DNA of 64,000 nucleotides from Bradyrhizobium sp. CCGUVB4N (GTDB lineage: Bacteria > Pseudomonadota > Alphaproteobacteria > Rhizobiales > Xanthobacteraceae), in contig NZ_JANADP010000001.1 of NCBI RefSeq assembly GCF_024199945.1, positions 1,860,001 through 1,924,000 of the forward strand, given 5' to 3'. The translations under genes and the position numbers were made by a program. Positions 25,679-35,492 of this stretch are shown here, one piece after another. The stretch's first letter is position 1. Every line of letters starts with the position of its first letter. Below the pieces are notes generated by a model. That model ran no database searches. It was not told where the DNA came from and was given only the letters and a program-made list of their open reading frames with translations.

Positions 25679-28294
25679 TCAACCCCGTAATCTGTTTCGC
25701 AATGCCAGCCGATCGGCGACGAGGTTGTCAAGGTGCAGCTCGCCTGCCGGCTGCCATCTTTCCGACAATCGGCTAACCAGTGCCCGCGTGCCGTCCACCA
25801 CGAAGACGCCGCAATCAAAGTCGTTCCGCTGCTGGGCCATGCGGACTGGCTCCAGACGAGCAGTCAGCCTTTGTGCGAGCATTTCTGCAAGCCCGTCGTT
25901 TTGCCCCCCGTGAGAGTCGTAGTGATAGGCGACTGGCCTTTCCCGTTCGCGACGATCAACGAACAGCAACGACCAGTGCGTGCCGCGGCGAGCCGGATCC
26001 GAAGCACTGGCGTCGCTCACTGGCATGAACAGGAAGTCGGCTGTATCGTTACCATCCACTTCTACAATGCGCTGGAAGGTGGCGAGCATCACGTCCTCAG
26101 GCCCCAGGCGCAGTTGATAGTGGGCGATGAGGGGATCGACGAGCCGCGTCCGGGCGGCAAGGTCCGGATTGCTCCGCTGCAAGTCCTGCATCAGCAGTTC
26201 GTAGTCCCGCAGAATATGCCGGTCGCCCAGCCATTCCCGAGTGTCGAGCACCCGCCCGCTGCGGTCGGGGGACGGCGCTTTCAACGCATCGGAGGTTGTG
26301 CTCAGAAATGCCGGCAGAAGGTTAGCGTCGATTCCCAACTCCTGTGGGGTGGACGGTGGCCAAGCTAGCCTGCCTTCCGGAAATAGATTCCAATCAAAGT
26401 TGGACGGCATCTGTGGCGCCCAAGTTGTGTCGGAACGCACTGACTGATCCGACTGTGACGATAGTCCCGACTGCGGGGCGTCCCATCCTGCAGGCGCCCG
26501 CCATCCGGCTTGCTCCGCATCGCGCCAAAGCTCGTCCTGGTCGTAACTCACCGTTTGCGACCCGGCAGACTGATCCGACTGCGACGACGGTCCCGACCAG
26601 GGTCCATCCCACCCCGCAGGCGTCTGCCAGACCAGGGGAAGGTACGAATCTAGATTCGGCGCCGTAAGTGGGGCGTGAACCGGGAGGAATACCGGGCCGG
26701 AGGTCGCCTCCCCCATGTTCCACAGGGGCGAAGAATTGGGCTGATTAACACTGTCTCCCGGCGAATGGGTAGGTGAAGCCAGCACCCCCAAAAGCTCTAC
26801 TGTATCTAAACTTTCTGCCGGCAGCCGGCCGGTTCCATCCGCTGCCGGCCCAATCTTATCAGGAGCGACAGCCTGAATTGGGGAGCGGAAGACTGGGCTT
26901 GGCTGATCAACACCGTCTCCCAGCGAGCGGGTAGGTGAAGCCAGCATCGCCAAGAGCTCTACTGGGTCTAAACTTTCAGCCGGCAGCTGGCCAGTTCGAT
27001 CCCCTGCCGGCGCAATCTCATCAGGAGCGACAGCCTGGACTGACGAGCGGAAGGCTGGGCTTGGCTGATCAACACTGTCTCCCGGCGAACGGGTAGGAGA
27101 AGCCAGCATCGCCATAAGCTCTGCTGTGTCCAAACTTCCAGCCGGCAGCCGGCCAGTTTGATCCGCGACACCCCGAAGCTCCGCCGAATCGTACATAGAC
27201 CGCGCGGGAGCGGGTTGATCATCCAGCCGTAGCAAAAGCTCCCGTGAATTAACATTTTGCACCGGCGACTGCACGCTTCCCGCGCCGGCGGGCCCCTGCG
27301 CGTTGCGGTAATCACGAATGATGTTCAACCCGGTGATTAAATTCTTGTTGCGTGAGTATAGGCCTTTCGCAAGCCTGATTAGGGACTCGTGATCCAGCTT
27401 GGCAATTCCGTGGCCGTCGTTCTTTAGCACTCCCGCAAACCTGTAAAGTTTGCCGGTGTAGTGTTTGACGGTATGCTCGGGGCGTCCACTGGCAAGAACC
27501 GCACTATCGATGAGAGCCTTGTCTTCCATAGAGGGAACATACTCATCCCTTTGACGAGGGACGCGAGCAGCCAAAATATCGGGTTCACGGCACTCGCGAA
27601 GCACCTCCAGCGCGGAAGCCATATTCCCATTATCCCCGAAGGACTGTTTAACGTGAGCGACCAGGGAATTGTGATCGAGTGCAGCAATTGTTTGCCCCTG
27701 AGACTCGAGAGATTTCGCCAATCTGCGAAGAGTACTCTCATAGTTCACCGCGGTAGTAGGCGTCCATCTTCGGCGCGCAGCAGCTGCACCGATGGCTGAG
27801 TCGATCAGGCTCGCATCCTCCAAAGAAGGAGCATAACGTCGGGAGCTATCTGAAGCCTTGGGCTCGCGGTACTTGCGAAGCGCGTTCAATGCGCTCAATG
27901 CGTTACCCATTGAACCATCAGTGGGAAAGAACGCACTAGCGTGCCAGACCAACGAATCGTGATCAAGCGCATCAATGGTCTGGCCCCGAGAGGAAAGATG
28001 ATTTCCCAGTGCGCGAAGAGCCCAAGTATAATTGCCGACCGTGTGCGATTGTAAATTTCCCGCAAAATGCTCGGCTACCGCCTCGATTAGGGTCCGGTCT
28101 TTTTCAGTTAGATGAGGATAGCGGGAATCTGGAGTCGCGCCCGCGGCTGCAGCAACATCAGTCTGGCGCACCTCCACCAAGCGGCGCTCAAAGTCCTCCT
28201 GCCCGGCCTGTCCCGCTTGCGGTTGTTGCAATGTGGCGTGATGCGCCTCCGGCCGGCCCGACACGTCGAATGGATTGAAGTTGTTTGCGTCCAC
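25679..28294 (-). CDS. nopD: NopD/Bel2-5-like type III effector with C48 SUMO protease domain
   Basis: I start this gene at the GTG at 28294 (VDANNFNPFD), 35 bp behind a perfect tts box, giving 871 aa; the frame remains open upstream but there belongs to the abiE relic. Three ~90-aa helical repeats (about residues 50-320) resemble those of the neighbouring pseudogene. Then come three 54-aa repeats with the core LPAESLDxVELLAMLASPT and two Trp/Gly/Ser-rich repeats (AGWDGPWSG, AGWDAPQSG). The C-terminal domain is a C48 ULP protease: catalytic His ~773 in THWSLL, Asp ~793 in HYDSH, Cys ~828 in DFDCGVFVV, with a Gln at ~821 as oxyanion helper. Known relatives are secreted into plant cells, enter the nucleus and remove SUMO from host proteins, affecting nodulation. 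The symbol is by similarity. Confidence 0.88.
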   Translation of the reverse strand: MDANNFNPFDVSGRPEAHHATLQQPQAGQAGQEDFERRLVEVRQTDVAAAAGATPDSRYPHLTEKDRTLIEAVAEHFAGNLQSHTVGNYTWALRALGNHLSSRGQTIDALDHDSLVWHASAFFPTDGSMGNALSALNALRKYREPKASDSSRRYAPSLEDASLIDSAIGAAAARRRWTPTTAVNYESTLRRLAKSLESQGQTIAALDHNSLVAHVKQSFGDNGNMASALEVLRECREPDILAARVPRQRDEYVPSMEDKALIDSAVLASGRPEHTVKHYTGKLYRFAGVLKNDGHGIAKLDHESLIRLAKGLYSRNKNLITGLNIIRDYRNAQGPAGAGSVQSPVQNVNSRELLLRLDDQPAPARSMYDSAELRGVADQTGRLPAGSLDTAELMAMLASPTRSPGDSVDQPSPAFRSSVQAVAPDEIAPAGDRTGQLPAESLDPVELLAMLASPTRSLGDGVDQPSPVFRSPIQAVAPDKIGPAADGTGRLPAESLDTVELLGVLASPTHSPGDSVNQPNSSPLWNMGEATSGPVFLPVHAPLTAPNLDSYLPLVWQTPAGWDGPWSGPSSQSDQSAGSQTVSYDQDELWRDAEQAGWRAPAGWDAPQSGLSSQSDQSVRSDTTWAPQMPSNFDWNLFPEGRLAWPPSTPQELGIDANLLPAFLSTTSDALKAPSPDRSGRVLDTREWLGDRHILRDYELLMQDLQRSNPDLAARTRLVDPLIAHYQLRLGPEDVMLATFQRIVEVDGNDTADFLFMPVSDASASDPARRGTHWSLLFVDRRERERPVAYHYDSHGGQNDGLAEMLAQRLTARLEPVRMAQQRNDFDCGVFVVDGTRALVSRLSERWQPAGELHLDNLVADRLALRNRLRG

Positions 28295-28328
28295 GCCAGC
28301 CTCACGTCCACAAGGTCTGAAGATCACA

Positions 28329-28358
28329 ACTACGAGGGCTAGCTTTCGAGAAGCTGAC
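28329..28358 (-). promoter_or_regulatory. tts box in front of the NopD-like gene
   Basis: On the minus strand GTCAGCTTCTCGAAAGCT is an exact match to the core of the tts consensus. It lies 35 bp upstream of the GTG start. TtsI, the flavonoid/NodW-controlled activator of rhizobial type III secretion, should switch this gene on. Confidence 0.93.
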
Positions 28359-28374
28359 CGAAAACAGACGTGGA

Positions 28375-28626
28375 CGCGGTCCCAGATGGGCTTTGATGCG
28401 CCCTCCTTGGTGCGGGTCAGATCGATATCCTCGGAGTACCCAGCGGCTTTGGGAAATGCAACTTGTTGAGCGCCGTACCGCCGCGAAACCGAAGCTCCTT
28501 GCTGAGGAATGGATCGCTGAACAGCTCGACGAGCGCCCGCGCGATGATGAGGTCTTGCTCGACTTGCCGCGGCTCGGCCCATGGTGCGATCTTTGACCAC
28601 GCGACGATATTTGGCGTCGGCATCAT
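28375..28626 (-). pseudogene. AbiEii-type nucleotidyltransferase toxin, N-terminal relic
   Basis: The start MMPTPNIVAWSKIAPWAEPR runs to FRGGTALNKLHF, the nucleotidyltransferase G-G-T motif of AbiEii. A frameshift near 28440 moves the second motif YSEDIDL into another frame, and the gene ends where the effector's tts-box region begins. About two thirds of the protein is lost. It follows abiEi with overlapping stop and start, as in intact AbiE operons. Confidence 0.75.
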
Positions 28627-29449
28627 TCATCCACCTCCGGTTGCCGTTCCACGGCAACGTGCCATCGCTCATTGCGCTCAATGGGTTTCGGCGGCGAAGC
28701 CTTTGCGCCGCGCTTTACTGGTTCGAGCGTCACCCGCGGCAGCGCTTGCGCGGAGGACAGGTGATTGTGCAAAGCCTGCGCGCGCTTGGCCTGTCCGAGC
28801 CGCTCAAGCATATATCCGAGCCTTTGGCTGCAAGCGCGCTCAAAGTGTGCCGCCATCGCTGCCAGTTGCTCGCCATCGAGTTTTCCCCGAGATCGGCAAG
28901 AACGGTCGCAACGGCGTCGATGCCACCGGCCACATGCATGTAGCGAAAGAGATCCAGCGCCGTCAGTTCGGGCGAGGATATTTTCATTTTTCCCGTATCT
29001 GTCTTGCGTTCGACGATGCCCCCGCGGACGCTCTCCAGATCCTTGCGGAAATAGAACGTAACCCAAGAGCGCCCCGCGCGGATCTTGCGAAGCTGCTTAT
29101 CCGTCACGACCTGGAATTCCATCACGGCATGATGCGAGGCGCCGTGCAGTTCGGCCGCCTTGAGCAAGCCTACATAATATGGACGCGCTTCATGGCGGAT
29201 CAGCGCGTCGATGTACCAGATGGGCGGCGGCGCCTCCCAGCTCATAAACTGCGGCGGGAAGGCGACGTAAAAGCCGTGTCGGGGATTGAACAGCGTGTGG
29301 CGTTTCTGGAGGCGGGCCGCGGCTTTGAGGAAGGCGGCTTCCGTGATGCCCAGAGCGGCGATGGCTTCGGCTCGCGTGAACGAGATCCGCCCCTCCGATT
29401 GGAGGGTCGTGATGAAGGTCGAGAGACTGGAGCGAGGCTGTAGCATCAT
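28623..29449 (-). pseudogene. AbiEi-type antitoxin/regulator, frameshifted
   Basis: The N-terminal winged helix (MMLQPRSSLSTFITTLQ..., FTRAEAIAALGITEAAF) and the following AbiEi domain (PPIWYIDALIRHEARPYYVG, SPELTALDLFRYMHVAGG) are intact. The frame is lost near 28890; the proper C-terminus (LDGEQLAAMAAHFERACSQR...) continues in the next frame to 28623. In AbiE systems this protein represses the operon and neutralises the AbiEii toxin. One frameshift leaves a protein lacking about 85 native C-terminal residues. Confidence 0.75.
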
Positions 29450-29510
29450 ATGCAAAAACAGCCCATAAATGTCCATTTTTCAATATGATGCGATGGGACC
29501 GGAACATCCC

Positions 29511-29890
29511 ATGACCACCGAAATTTTCACCCGCAACCTCATCCAGACCGTATCGGATTGGCGGCGCGGCGGGAGCCACGACCAGAAGGTTAAGCGCGGT
29601 GACCACCTGAAGACCGCCGTGGCCTTGCTGCCCGAGCACTCCTGGACTTGCGCATTTCGACAGGAGGCCCGCGAAAAGGATCGGGTCTGGCAATTGCTCG
29701 CGACAATCATCTGCCGGAAACCATCGCCTCCTGGACGACCGACATCGCCATCGCAAGAGCATTCAAGGGCAGCGTGCCCCCGGCGGGTCTGCAAGGCGTC
29801 ATATTCAAGATCACGCTTCCGAAGGACGGCGTGGTTCTTAATCTGGTCGGCGATCCTGCCGCTGTGGACGCGGCGCAAGAGCCTGGATGC
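29511..29890 (+). pseudogene. Possible ADP-ribosyltransferase-fold protein, frameshifted
   Basis: The start MTTEIFTRNLIQTVSDWRRG leads into a helical segment, and after a frameshift near 29700 a second frame gives LPETIASWTTDIAIARAFKG followed by GLQGVIFKI and VVLNL strands. The S-x-T-T-D...A-x-x-F pattern resembles ADP-ribosyltransferase domains, but that is a weak match. The sequence is cut at 29890 by an IS256 fragment. It is divergent from abiEi. Confidence 0.4.
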
Positions 29891-29894
29891 CCTG

Positions 29895-30645
29895 CTGCCA
29901 GTGCTCTAGCTGCGCGGCATCTCGACGGGCGACTTCCAGGACGCGCTGTCGGCGCTACTCGGCAAGGATGCACGGAACCTGTCGCCGTCGGTGATTGCAC
30001 ACACCTGACGGCCGACTGGCAGGCCGAGTACGAGCGTTGGCAGCGTCGTGATCTGTCGGCGCGGCGCTACGTCTATCTCTGGGCCGATGGCGTTTATTTG
30101 CAGGTCCGGATGGCGGATCACAGCGAATGTATCCTGGTGCTGGTCGGCGCGACGCCGGAGGGCCGCAAGGAGTTGGTCAGCTTCCAGGTGGGCACTCGCG
30201 AGAGCGCCCAGGGTTGGCGTGAGCTCTTGGCCGATGTGAAGCAGCGCGGCCAGCGGATCGCTCTTGCAGTGGCGGTCGGTGACGTCGCGCTGGGGCTCTG
30301 GAAGGCCTTGATGAAGTCTTCCCCCGCACGCGACACCAGCGGTGCTGGTGCCACAAAGTCAGCAACATGCTCGACAAGGTCGCCAAATCCGTGCGGGGCG
30401 CGATGAAGAACGATCCGCGGAACGTCTATCTAGCACCGAGCCGGGCGAAAGCCGAAACCGCGATCGACACCTTCGTCGAGAAATACCGCGCCCAATACGT
30501 CTCTGCGGTCGAGTGCTTGATCAAGGATCGTGAGGCCTTGCTCGCTTTCGCTGCCGAGCATTGGGTTCATCTGCGCACCTCGAATCGGATCGAGAGTGTG
30601 TTCGCCACGGTGCGGCATCGAAAAGCTCACCGGCGTGGAGGCTAG
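29895..30645 (+). mobile_element. IS256-family transposase, frameshifted fragment
   Basis: Three frames rebuild the middle of an IS256-type transposase: LRGISTGDFQDALSALLGKD, then TADWQAEYERWQRRDLSARR with the DDE Asp segment YLWADGVYLQVRM, then SNMLDKVAKSVRGAMKNDPR and a Glu-containing TSNRIESVFATVRHR end. At least three frameshifts are present and both ends are missing. Confidence 0.82.
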
Positions 30646-31068
30646 CCGCAATCCACCTCAACAAGGGGTGCCGCGGCCACAACCACCCGCATCGGTTCAG
30701 GGGCTGGATCTCGGGTCAGGTCCGCCGCGTCACAGCTTCCATCCGGCGCGAGATAAAGCGTCGCGCACCTGCCGAGCCCGTTATCGGCGACCTCAAGGCC
30801 GAGCACTGCATGGACCGGCACCCATCTCATAGGCCGCGCTGGCGACCGCATCAACGGTGTTCTGGCCGCAGTCGGATATAACTTCGGACTGCTGCTGCGA
30901 TGGCTCGCAGGGCTCTTGCGCGCCATCATCCTGGTGCTCGCCCCGGCTCAAAGATCGCTTGAATCACCATTCGCCCGCGTTCTTCACGGGGGACTGCCGA
31001 GAATCTCCGCTCGGGGTCGCGCGCCAACCGACGCGATCAATTGGCTCGCAGGCGACCCCGCTGCGGTG
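30646..31068 (+). mobile_element. IS5-family transposase, C-terminal fragment
   Basis: Joined directly to the IS256 relic. Frames here give an IS5-group end: GCRGHNHPHRFRGWISGQVR, the EPVIGDLKAEHCMDRH segment and VGYNFGLLLRWLAGLLRAII. Several frameshifts are seen. The two relics side by side show nested insertion and decay. Confidence 0.75.
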
Positions 31069-31222
31069 CAAAGTTACCGACACTCGTCGTGATCCGCCTG
31101 GCTCGTGCCTCTGGATCACCTTGCTCGCCCTAATCGTCGTCGGCTGAGCCGGTATGGGCATGGAGGCCGTGGAGCGATGTAGCCCACCAAGTTTCACGCC
31201 CCACTGAGCGGTCGCCTGCGCG

Positions 31223-31426
31223 TCACTCTGGTGCGATCGTCGCAAGTCCAGCTTCGATGACTGCGATTTCTTGGCTTACTTGCGCGACGGCTCGACTTGG
31301 ATCGATGCCGGTGACGCTTCTTAGTTGCCTCAGCAGCTCTCGCCGATGCGCAAGAACACCCTCCAGCGCGCCACGATCCTTTAGTCTGACGTAGCCGTTG
31401 ACGATCAACTCAACCGAATGCGACAT
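31223..31426 (-). CDS. Conserved small hypothetical protein
   Basis: The 67-aa product (MSHSVELIVNGYVRLKDRGA..., RRELLRQLRSVTGID) is helical with evenly placed Leu and Arg and reads like a true small protein. Similar short proteins are common in Bradyrhizobium accessory DNA; I know no function. It lies alone between an IS5 fragment and an IS701-family element. Confidence 0.55.
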   Translation of the reverse strand: MSHSVELIVNGYVRLKDRGALEGVLAHRRELLRQLRSVTGIDPSRAVAQVSQEIAVIEAGLATIAPE

Positions 31427-31471
31427 CTATCCCTCAAATAAACGAATGTCCTGAGCTCGACTTTGGCCGAT

Positions 31472-32851
31472 TTATGCGGCGTAGGCGAGCGCGTTCTCCA
31501 TCCGGCGCCAGATATGGCGCGGAATTTCTATACTGTTCCGGCGCGGCCGGGACATGAAAGAAATCTGATGAGCCCATATTTGGCGTCGGACGGATGCGAT
31601 CGCATCGCTAAAGGTCAGCGCGGCTTTTGGATACCAAGCCGCGGTTCTGGGCTTGAGCTTTTGTGCCTTGGCGAGGTCGTGGGTCCATAGCGTGACGATG
31701 GAGTAGAGGCCGAGCAAGATCGGGGTAGTGCGCAGAATGGCTTTGTCCGACCATTGGCGCTGGGTCTCGACACCGAGGTGAGCGCGAACTTCCTCGAAGG
31801 TGACTTCGACCTGCCAGCGAGTGACGAACCAGGCGAGGATGTCGCGGGGAAGAGCGTTGAGATCGGTCGCCAGGAAGGCCTGCGGGTCGAACTCGCCGGT
31901 TGGGTCGCGGACGAGAAGCCAGCGGATCGGTACCGGCGGAACGCCGCCGCGATACCACAGAGCGGTGCCGGTTGCGATCTCGACAATGCGATTGGTTCGG
32001 CCGTACCAGAGACTGACCCGGTAGCGCGTCCAGGACACGTTGCGATCCTTGAGGATGGCAGAGAGTTTTTTGTGGGGCTTACCTCGGATTGGAGGGCGGC
32101 CACGACCTTTGCGCTTTGGTCGGGGAAATTCGAACAGGTTGGCATCGAGGCGCAGGCGGGTGACAATGCAGACATGCTTGCGGACAGCGGCAAGGAACTC
32201 GATGGCGGCAAAGGCGCTGTCGGCGACCAGTACGATATATCGATCGGGCAGCCAACGATGGATTTGCCAAGCAGCCTGGCGGGCCCAATCGAGCAGCGTC
32301 TTGGGCGAGCGCGACTTGCCGTCATAGAAGCGTTTGGAGGGGGCGAGCAGTGTGAGGAAGGGCAGCGCCATGATGCGATCGGCCCACGGCACGCGCACCA
32401 GCAACATGGCGGAAAGCCAGCGCAGACCGCTGGCTTTGACGAAGTGCCCCTTGGAGGAGCGCACCGGGTCGCGATAGATGCCGCGGGCGCTGATCTTGGG
32501 TCCCCAGCGCCGCTCGATGGTGTCATCGAGCCCGATCACCACTGGCTCGCCGGCCGCCACGAAGACCTTGATCAGCAGGAGCAGCAGGCGGCCTGCCGCG
32601 GCCCGCGACGACCACGCCGCCCGGTTGAGGACGCGATGGAAAGTACAGAAATCGGGATCGCGCTCTCGCCCGAGGATGCGCAGCGCCGCCGTGACAGTGC
32701 GCCGGCCGGGCGCCAGGATAACGCCGGCGAGCAGCATCAGAACATTCGGCCAGGTAGGACGCGTGAACAGATCGGTGAAGACTGCAAGCCGGGCTGCAAA
32801 ACGCGGCGGCAGCGGATCGCAAGAGCGGGGAAGAAGACGGGCGTGTTGCAT
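31472..32851 (-). CDS. IS701-family transposase, intact
   Basis: I start at the ATG at 32851 (459 aa; MQHARLLPRSCDPLPPRFAA); the open frame continues upstream without the family's sequence. The DDE domain shows the first Asp in PVVIGLDDTIERRWG, the second in YIVLVADSAFAAIEF and the C-terminal Glu in RWQVEVTFEEVRAHLG. No frameshift is visible, so the element may be active. I did not define its terminal repeats. Confidence 0.9.
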   Translation of the reverse strand: MQHARLLPRSCDPLPPRFAARLAVFTDLFTRPTWPNVLMLLAGVILAPGRRTVTAALRILGRERDPDFCTFHRVLNRAAWSSRAAAGRLLLLLIKVFVAAGEPVVIGLDDTIERRWGPKISARGIYRDPVRSSKGHFVKASGLRWLSAMLLVRVPWADRIMALPFLTLLAPSKRFYDGKSRSPKTLLDWARQAAWQIHRWLPDRYIVLVADSAFAAIEFLAAVRKHVCIVTRLRLDANLFEFPRPKRKGRGRPPIRGKPHKKLSAILKDRNVSWTRYRVSLWYGRTNRIVEIATGTALWYRGGVPPVPIRWLLVRDPTGEFDPQAFLATDLNALPRDILAWFVTRWQVEVTFEEVRAHLGVETQRQWSDKAILRTTPILLGLYSIVTLWTHDLAKAQKLKPRTAAWYPKAALTFSDAIASVRRQIWAHQISFMSRPRRNSIEIPRHIWRRMENALAYAA

Positions 32852-32966
32852 CCCATCGGTAGAATCGGCATGTTGAATCGCGGCAACCTCGTCCAGCTGC
32901 GACAAATTGAATCGGCAAACCGATCCACTCTGGCCCGCGCGGCACCGATCGAGCACATTGAGCGCT

Positions 32967-33251
32967 ATGGCAAAATCCGACCCAACGCTTGCCCAGATTG
33001 CTGCTCAGTTCACGCATCACGACATAGAAAAGAGCCGTAGCGGTTATTTAGTTATCAACCGTCGGACTTCAAATCCGGTCGCACGGCTGCGCCCCATTCC
33101 AGATACCGATCGCTTCGAGCTCTTCTACTGGTCGAACGTGAAGGGGCGCTGGACAACCTTTGGCAATATGGGGCGCATGAAACTCATGCTCACGAGCGCT
33201 CATGAAATCGTCGAGAACGATCCCATGTTCAGGGGTCCGCGTATCCCATGA
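32967..33251 (+). CDS. Hypothetical protein
   Basis: A 94-aa frame starting MAKSDPTLAQIAAQFTHHDI, with a beta-rich centre (GYLVINRRTSNPVARLRP) and a RFELFYWSNVKGRWTTFG segment. This composition suggests a small folded protein. I do not recognise the family. It is convergent with nothing and sits beside the IS701 element, whose insertion may have separated it from its former neighbours. Confidence 0.6.
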   Translation: MAKSDPTLAQIAAQFTHHDIEKSRSGYLVINRRTSNPVARLRPIPDTDRFELFYWSNVKGRWTTFGNMGRMKLMLTSAHEIVENDPMFRGPRIP

Positions 33252-33755
33252 ACGAGTTCAAAATTGGCCAAAGTCAAGCTGAGTTTACTAATATATCGGA
33301 TCACGCGGCACCGCGCAGCATCGCATAGCGGAAAATCTTTGATTAGTAAGATCAACGAACAAAGCTCTTTGTCGCCGTGCATTAACCGCGCCCATTTTGG
33401 TGGGGGTCGCGGAGGTGGTGATGTGTCGCGTAACCGGCGCCTTCGCGGCAAGGGGCCGCCGCCTCCAGAAGCGGCGCCCCCGCCCAACGCGAGCGACCAA
33501 TGCCAGAGCGGCTGCCGAACAACAGGGAGCACGCCACTTTTTCATTCGCGACATATCTCCCGAAGGCGCTTGCGTGCATCTCAATGGAAAGAAGCACAAT
33601 GCGTCTTGGCATTCTTCGTTCTCACGCAAAGTGATACGGCAAGCAGCCGTGCGCACGAATAAAGTCTAGCCGCGATGCTCGCCTATCGAACGTTACTGCT
33701 GGGACGCTTGGCCATTGTGCGCAATAACTTATCACGAGCCCCCACACACAGACGC
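33252..33755. other. No gene recognised
   Basis: Only Arg- and Pro-rich frames typical of shadow reading occur. One plus frame (33397-33669) ends with HFFIRDISPEGACVHLNGK, which could be a protein scrap; it has no ribosome site. Confidence 0.35.
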
Positions 33756-34691
33756 TCATTTAAATGCATCGTTAAGGATCGCCGCAATCCTGGCGCCGGC
33801 GAGTGCAATCCTCTGGTTGGCGATCCTGTGGGCCCTTGACTGATAAGGCTGCGTGAGTTTGTACGGGCCGTCGCCGCCGCGAATCGGCGGCGCGTACACT
33901 GAACTCTTGGCGATCTCGAAGCTCTCCTGGATCCAATCGTTCTCATCCGTCGAACCGCTATCCACCGTCCGAAGATCCGCAGAGGCGTCGATCGCATCCT
34001 GCGGTGGCGCGCTGGTCGGTCCCAACAACCCATCCCAGAACGCATGGAGTTCCCTCGAGCTTCCACATTTTCTGCAACTGATCTTGACGTCGTTTCCTCC
34101 GGCGTCGCCATCCTGCTCGGCGTGCGTAAAGCGAGAGGTCGCGTGCAACGGCTGGTGCAGGTCACCGATGAGATGAAGCAGCCAGGAAAGATCGTATGAG
34201 CGCACGTCGTCCGATGCCGTCTTATCCGCAAGCGTTTTCTTGAAGACCGCGACCTCAGTCTGCGCGTTAGGCGATTGCGGCTGCTGCAATGGGGTGCCAT
34301 CCGTCGAGAACGGTTCATCAATGAAGTGCCAATACTTGTGGCGAAAGTGATCGGCATATCCGATATTCTGCGACGCTTCGGGGGTATGCGGCGCAACATC
34401 GCCGTTTCTGTCGCCATCGTTGTGGTAGTCGCCGAGCGATTTGATCTGGTCCGGCCACGTCGCCGCCTTGACAAACGCGACCTGGTCGCGCTGGCTCGCC
34501 GGCACACCCTGGATCCAGCCATCGTATTGAGGATTGAGTTTGAGAAGGCGCGTGGCTTCCTGCTTGGCGGCAGGCGTCAGCTGGCTCCAGGCCAGCGCAG
34601 CTGCCTCCATATGTCCAAAATTATTCCAAGCGTTGGCGGACGATCCAACGAGTACTGCACAGCCCAGCGCGATCAAGAAACGTATCTTCAT
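33756..34691 (-). CDS. Secreted S1/P1-type nuclease
   Basis: The 311-aa precursor has a signal peptide (MKIRFLIALGCAVLVGSSANA) with cleavage just before WNNFGH. That leaves the N-terminal Trp that ligates zinc in the S1/P1 family. Further zinc ligands fit the visible His/Asp residues in GHMEAAALAW, KAATWPDQIK, YWHFID, LLHLIGDLHQPLHA and DGDAGGNDVK. Such zinc nucleases degrade single-stranded nucleic acids and remove 3'-phosphates outside the cytoplasm. It stands alone. A role in nutrition or in degrading plant extracellular DNA is only a guess. Confidence 0.9.
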   Translation of the reverse strand: MKIRFLIALGCAVLVGSSANAWNNFGHMEAAALAWSQLTPAAKQEATRLLKLNPQYDGWIQGVPASQRDQVAFVKAATWPDQIKSLGDYHNDGDRNGDVAPHTPEASQNIGYADHFRHKYWHFIDEPFSTDGTPLQQPQSPNAQTEVAVFKKTLADKTASDDVRSYDLSWLLHLIGDLHQPLHATSRFTHAEQDGDAGGNDVKISCRKCGSSRELHAFWDGLLGPTSAPPQDAIDASADLRTVDSGSTDENDWIQESFEIAKSSVYAPPIRGGDGPYKLTQPYQSRAHRIANQRIALAGARIAAILNDAFK

Positions 34692-35492
34692 CGAAAATCC
34701 TCACTGATGGAAAATTGAAAAGATCTCTTAAGTTGTGAATACTAAATTACACCCGTCTTGTGTCATCAAAAAGAATGAAAGATAGTGCTTGCCACGCAGA
34801 CGTCGCTTGGGCCGAGCTCAAAACAAGCTCGGACGAATAACCGTCGAGGCTTGCCTCCCGCGCGCTCACTCAATATCCAACCAGTTCAACGCTGCACTCA
34901 CCATCTGCCAGGCGCGGTCTCCACGGCTCCTCCGAGCTTAAGCCGAGGGAGGTCTTTTGGACCAAGAGGGCTCGCCAGGACATGCCACCATATTGATCCA
35001 TGACATTGTCGCGACCCCGACCTCAAGCCAACATGAAGCGGCAGTCAGCAAGGCCTCGAGCCCAACGGGAACGAGATCTTGCCTATCGCGCCTAAAGAAG
35101 GCTCGCGGTACAAGGTAAGGGAAGGCAATGTCTGTAAGGTGACGGCGTCGATAGCAATCGTAGTCGCAATATCCTCCCCCTGTTCGCACATCTCGCACGT
35201 AAGCTGGACCTAAGGACCAAAACATCCGCTGCAGGTCCTATCGCCGTGCGGGGTCCTGTGATTTACGAGGATGAATTTCATAGTCTGCGCCGTTAGGCAT
35301 CTCCATCCGGCCTGAGATCTTGTAGCGATCCGAGCGTTAGAGATCGCGCCGATCTTGGTTCCGAGCCGGTCTGGATCGACCTTCAAGGTCGTTTGCAGCA
35401 ACGAATGCCTATGATCCGGCATCACGACTGGGGTATCCGAGAAAGAAGAACGTGGTCTTCCTCAACGTCCGCGTGGCACACGCTGCCAACTG
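34692..35492. other. No gene recognised
   Basis: An AT-rich patch just upstream of the nuclease gene (34700-34775) probably contains its promoter. Beyond it, short frames on both strands show no motif. Confidence 0.4.

Noticed and set aside
28295..28681. N-terminal 129 residues of the long effector frame
   Set aside because: They lie upstream of the tts box and read through the AbiEii relic in another frame, so the effector starts at the GTG at 28294.
31754..33040. 428-codon plus-strand frame
   Set aside because: It overlaps the intact IS701-family transposase on the minus strand and has no family signature.
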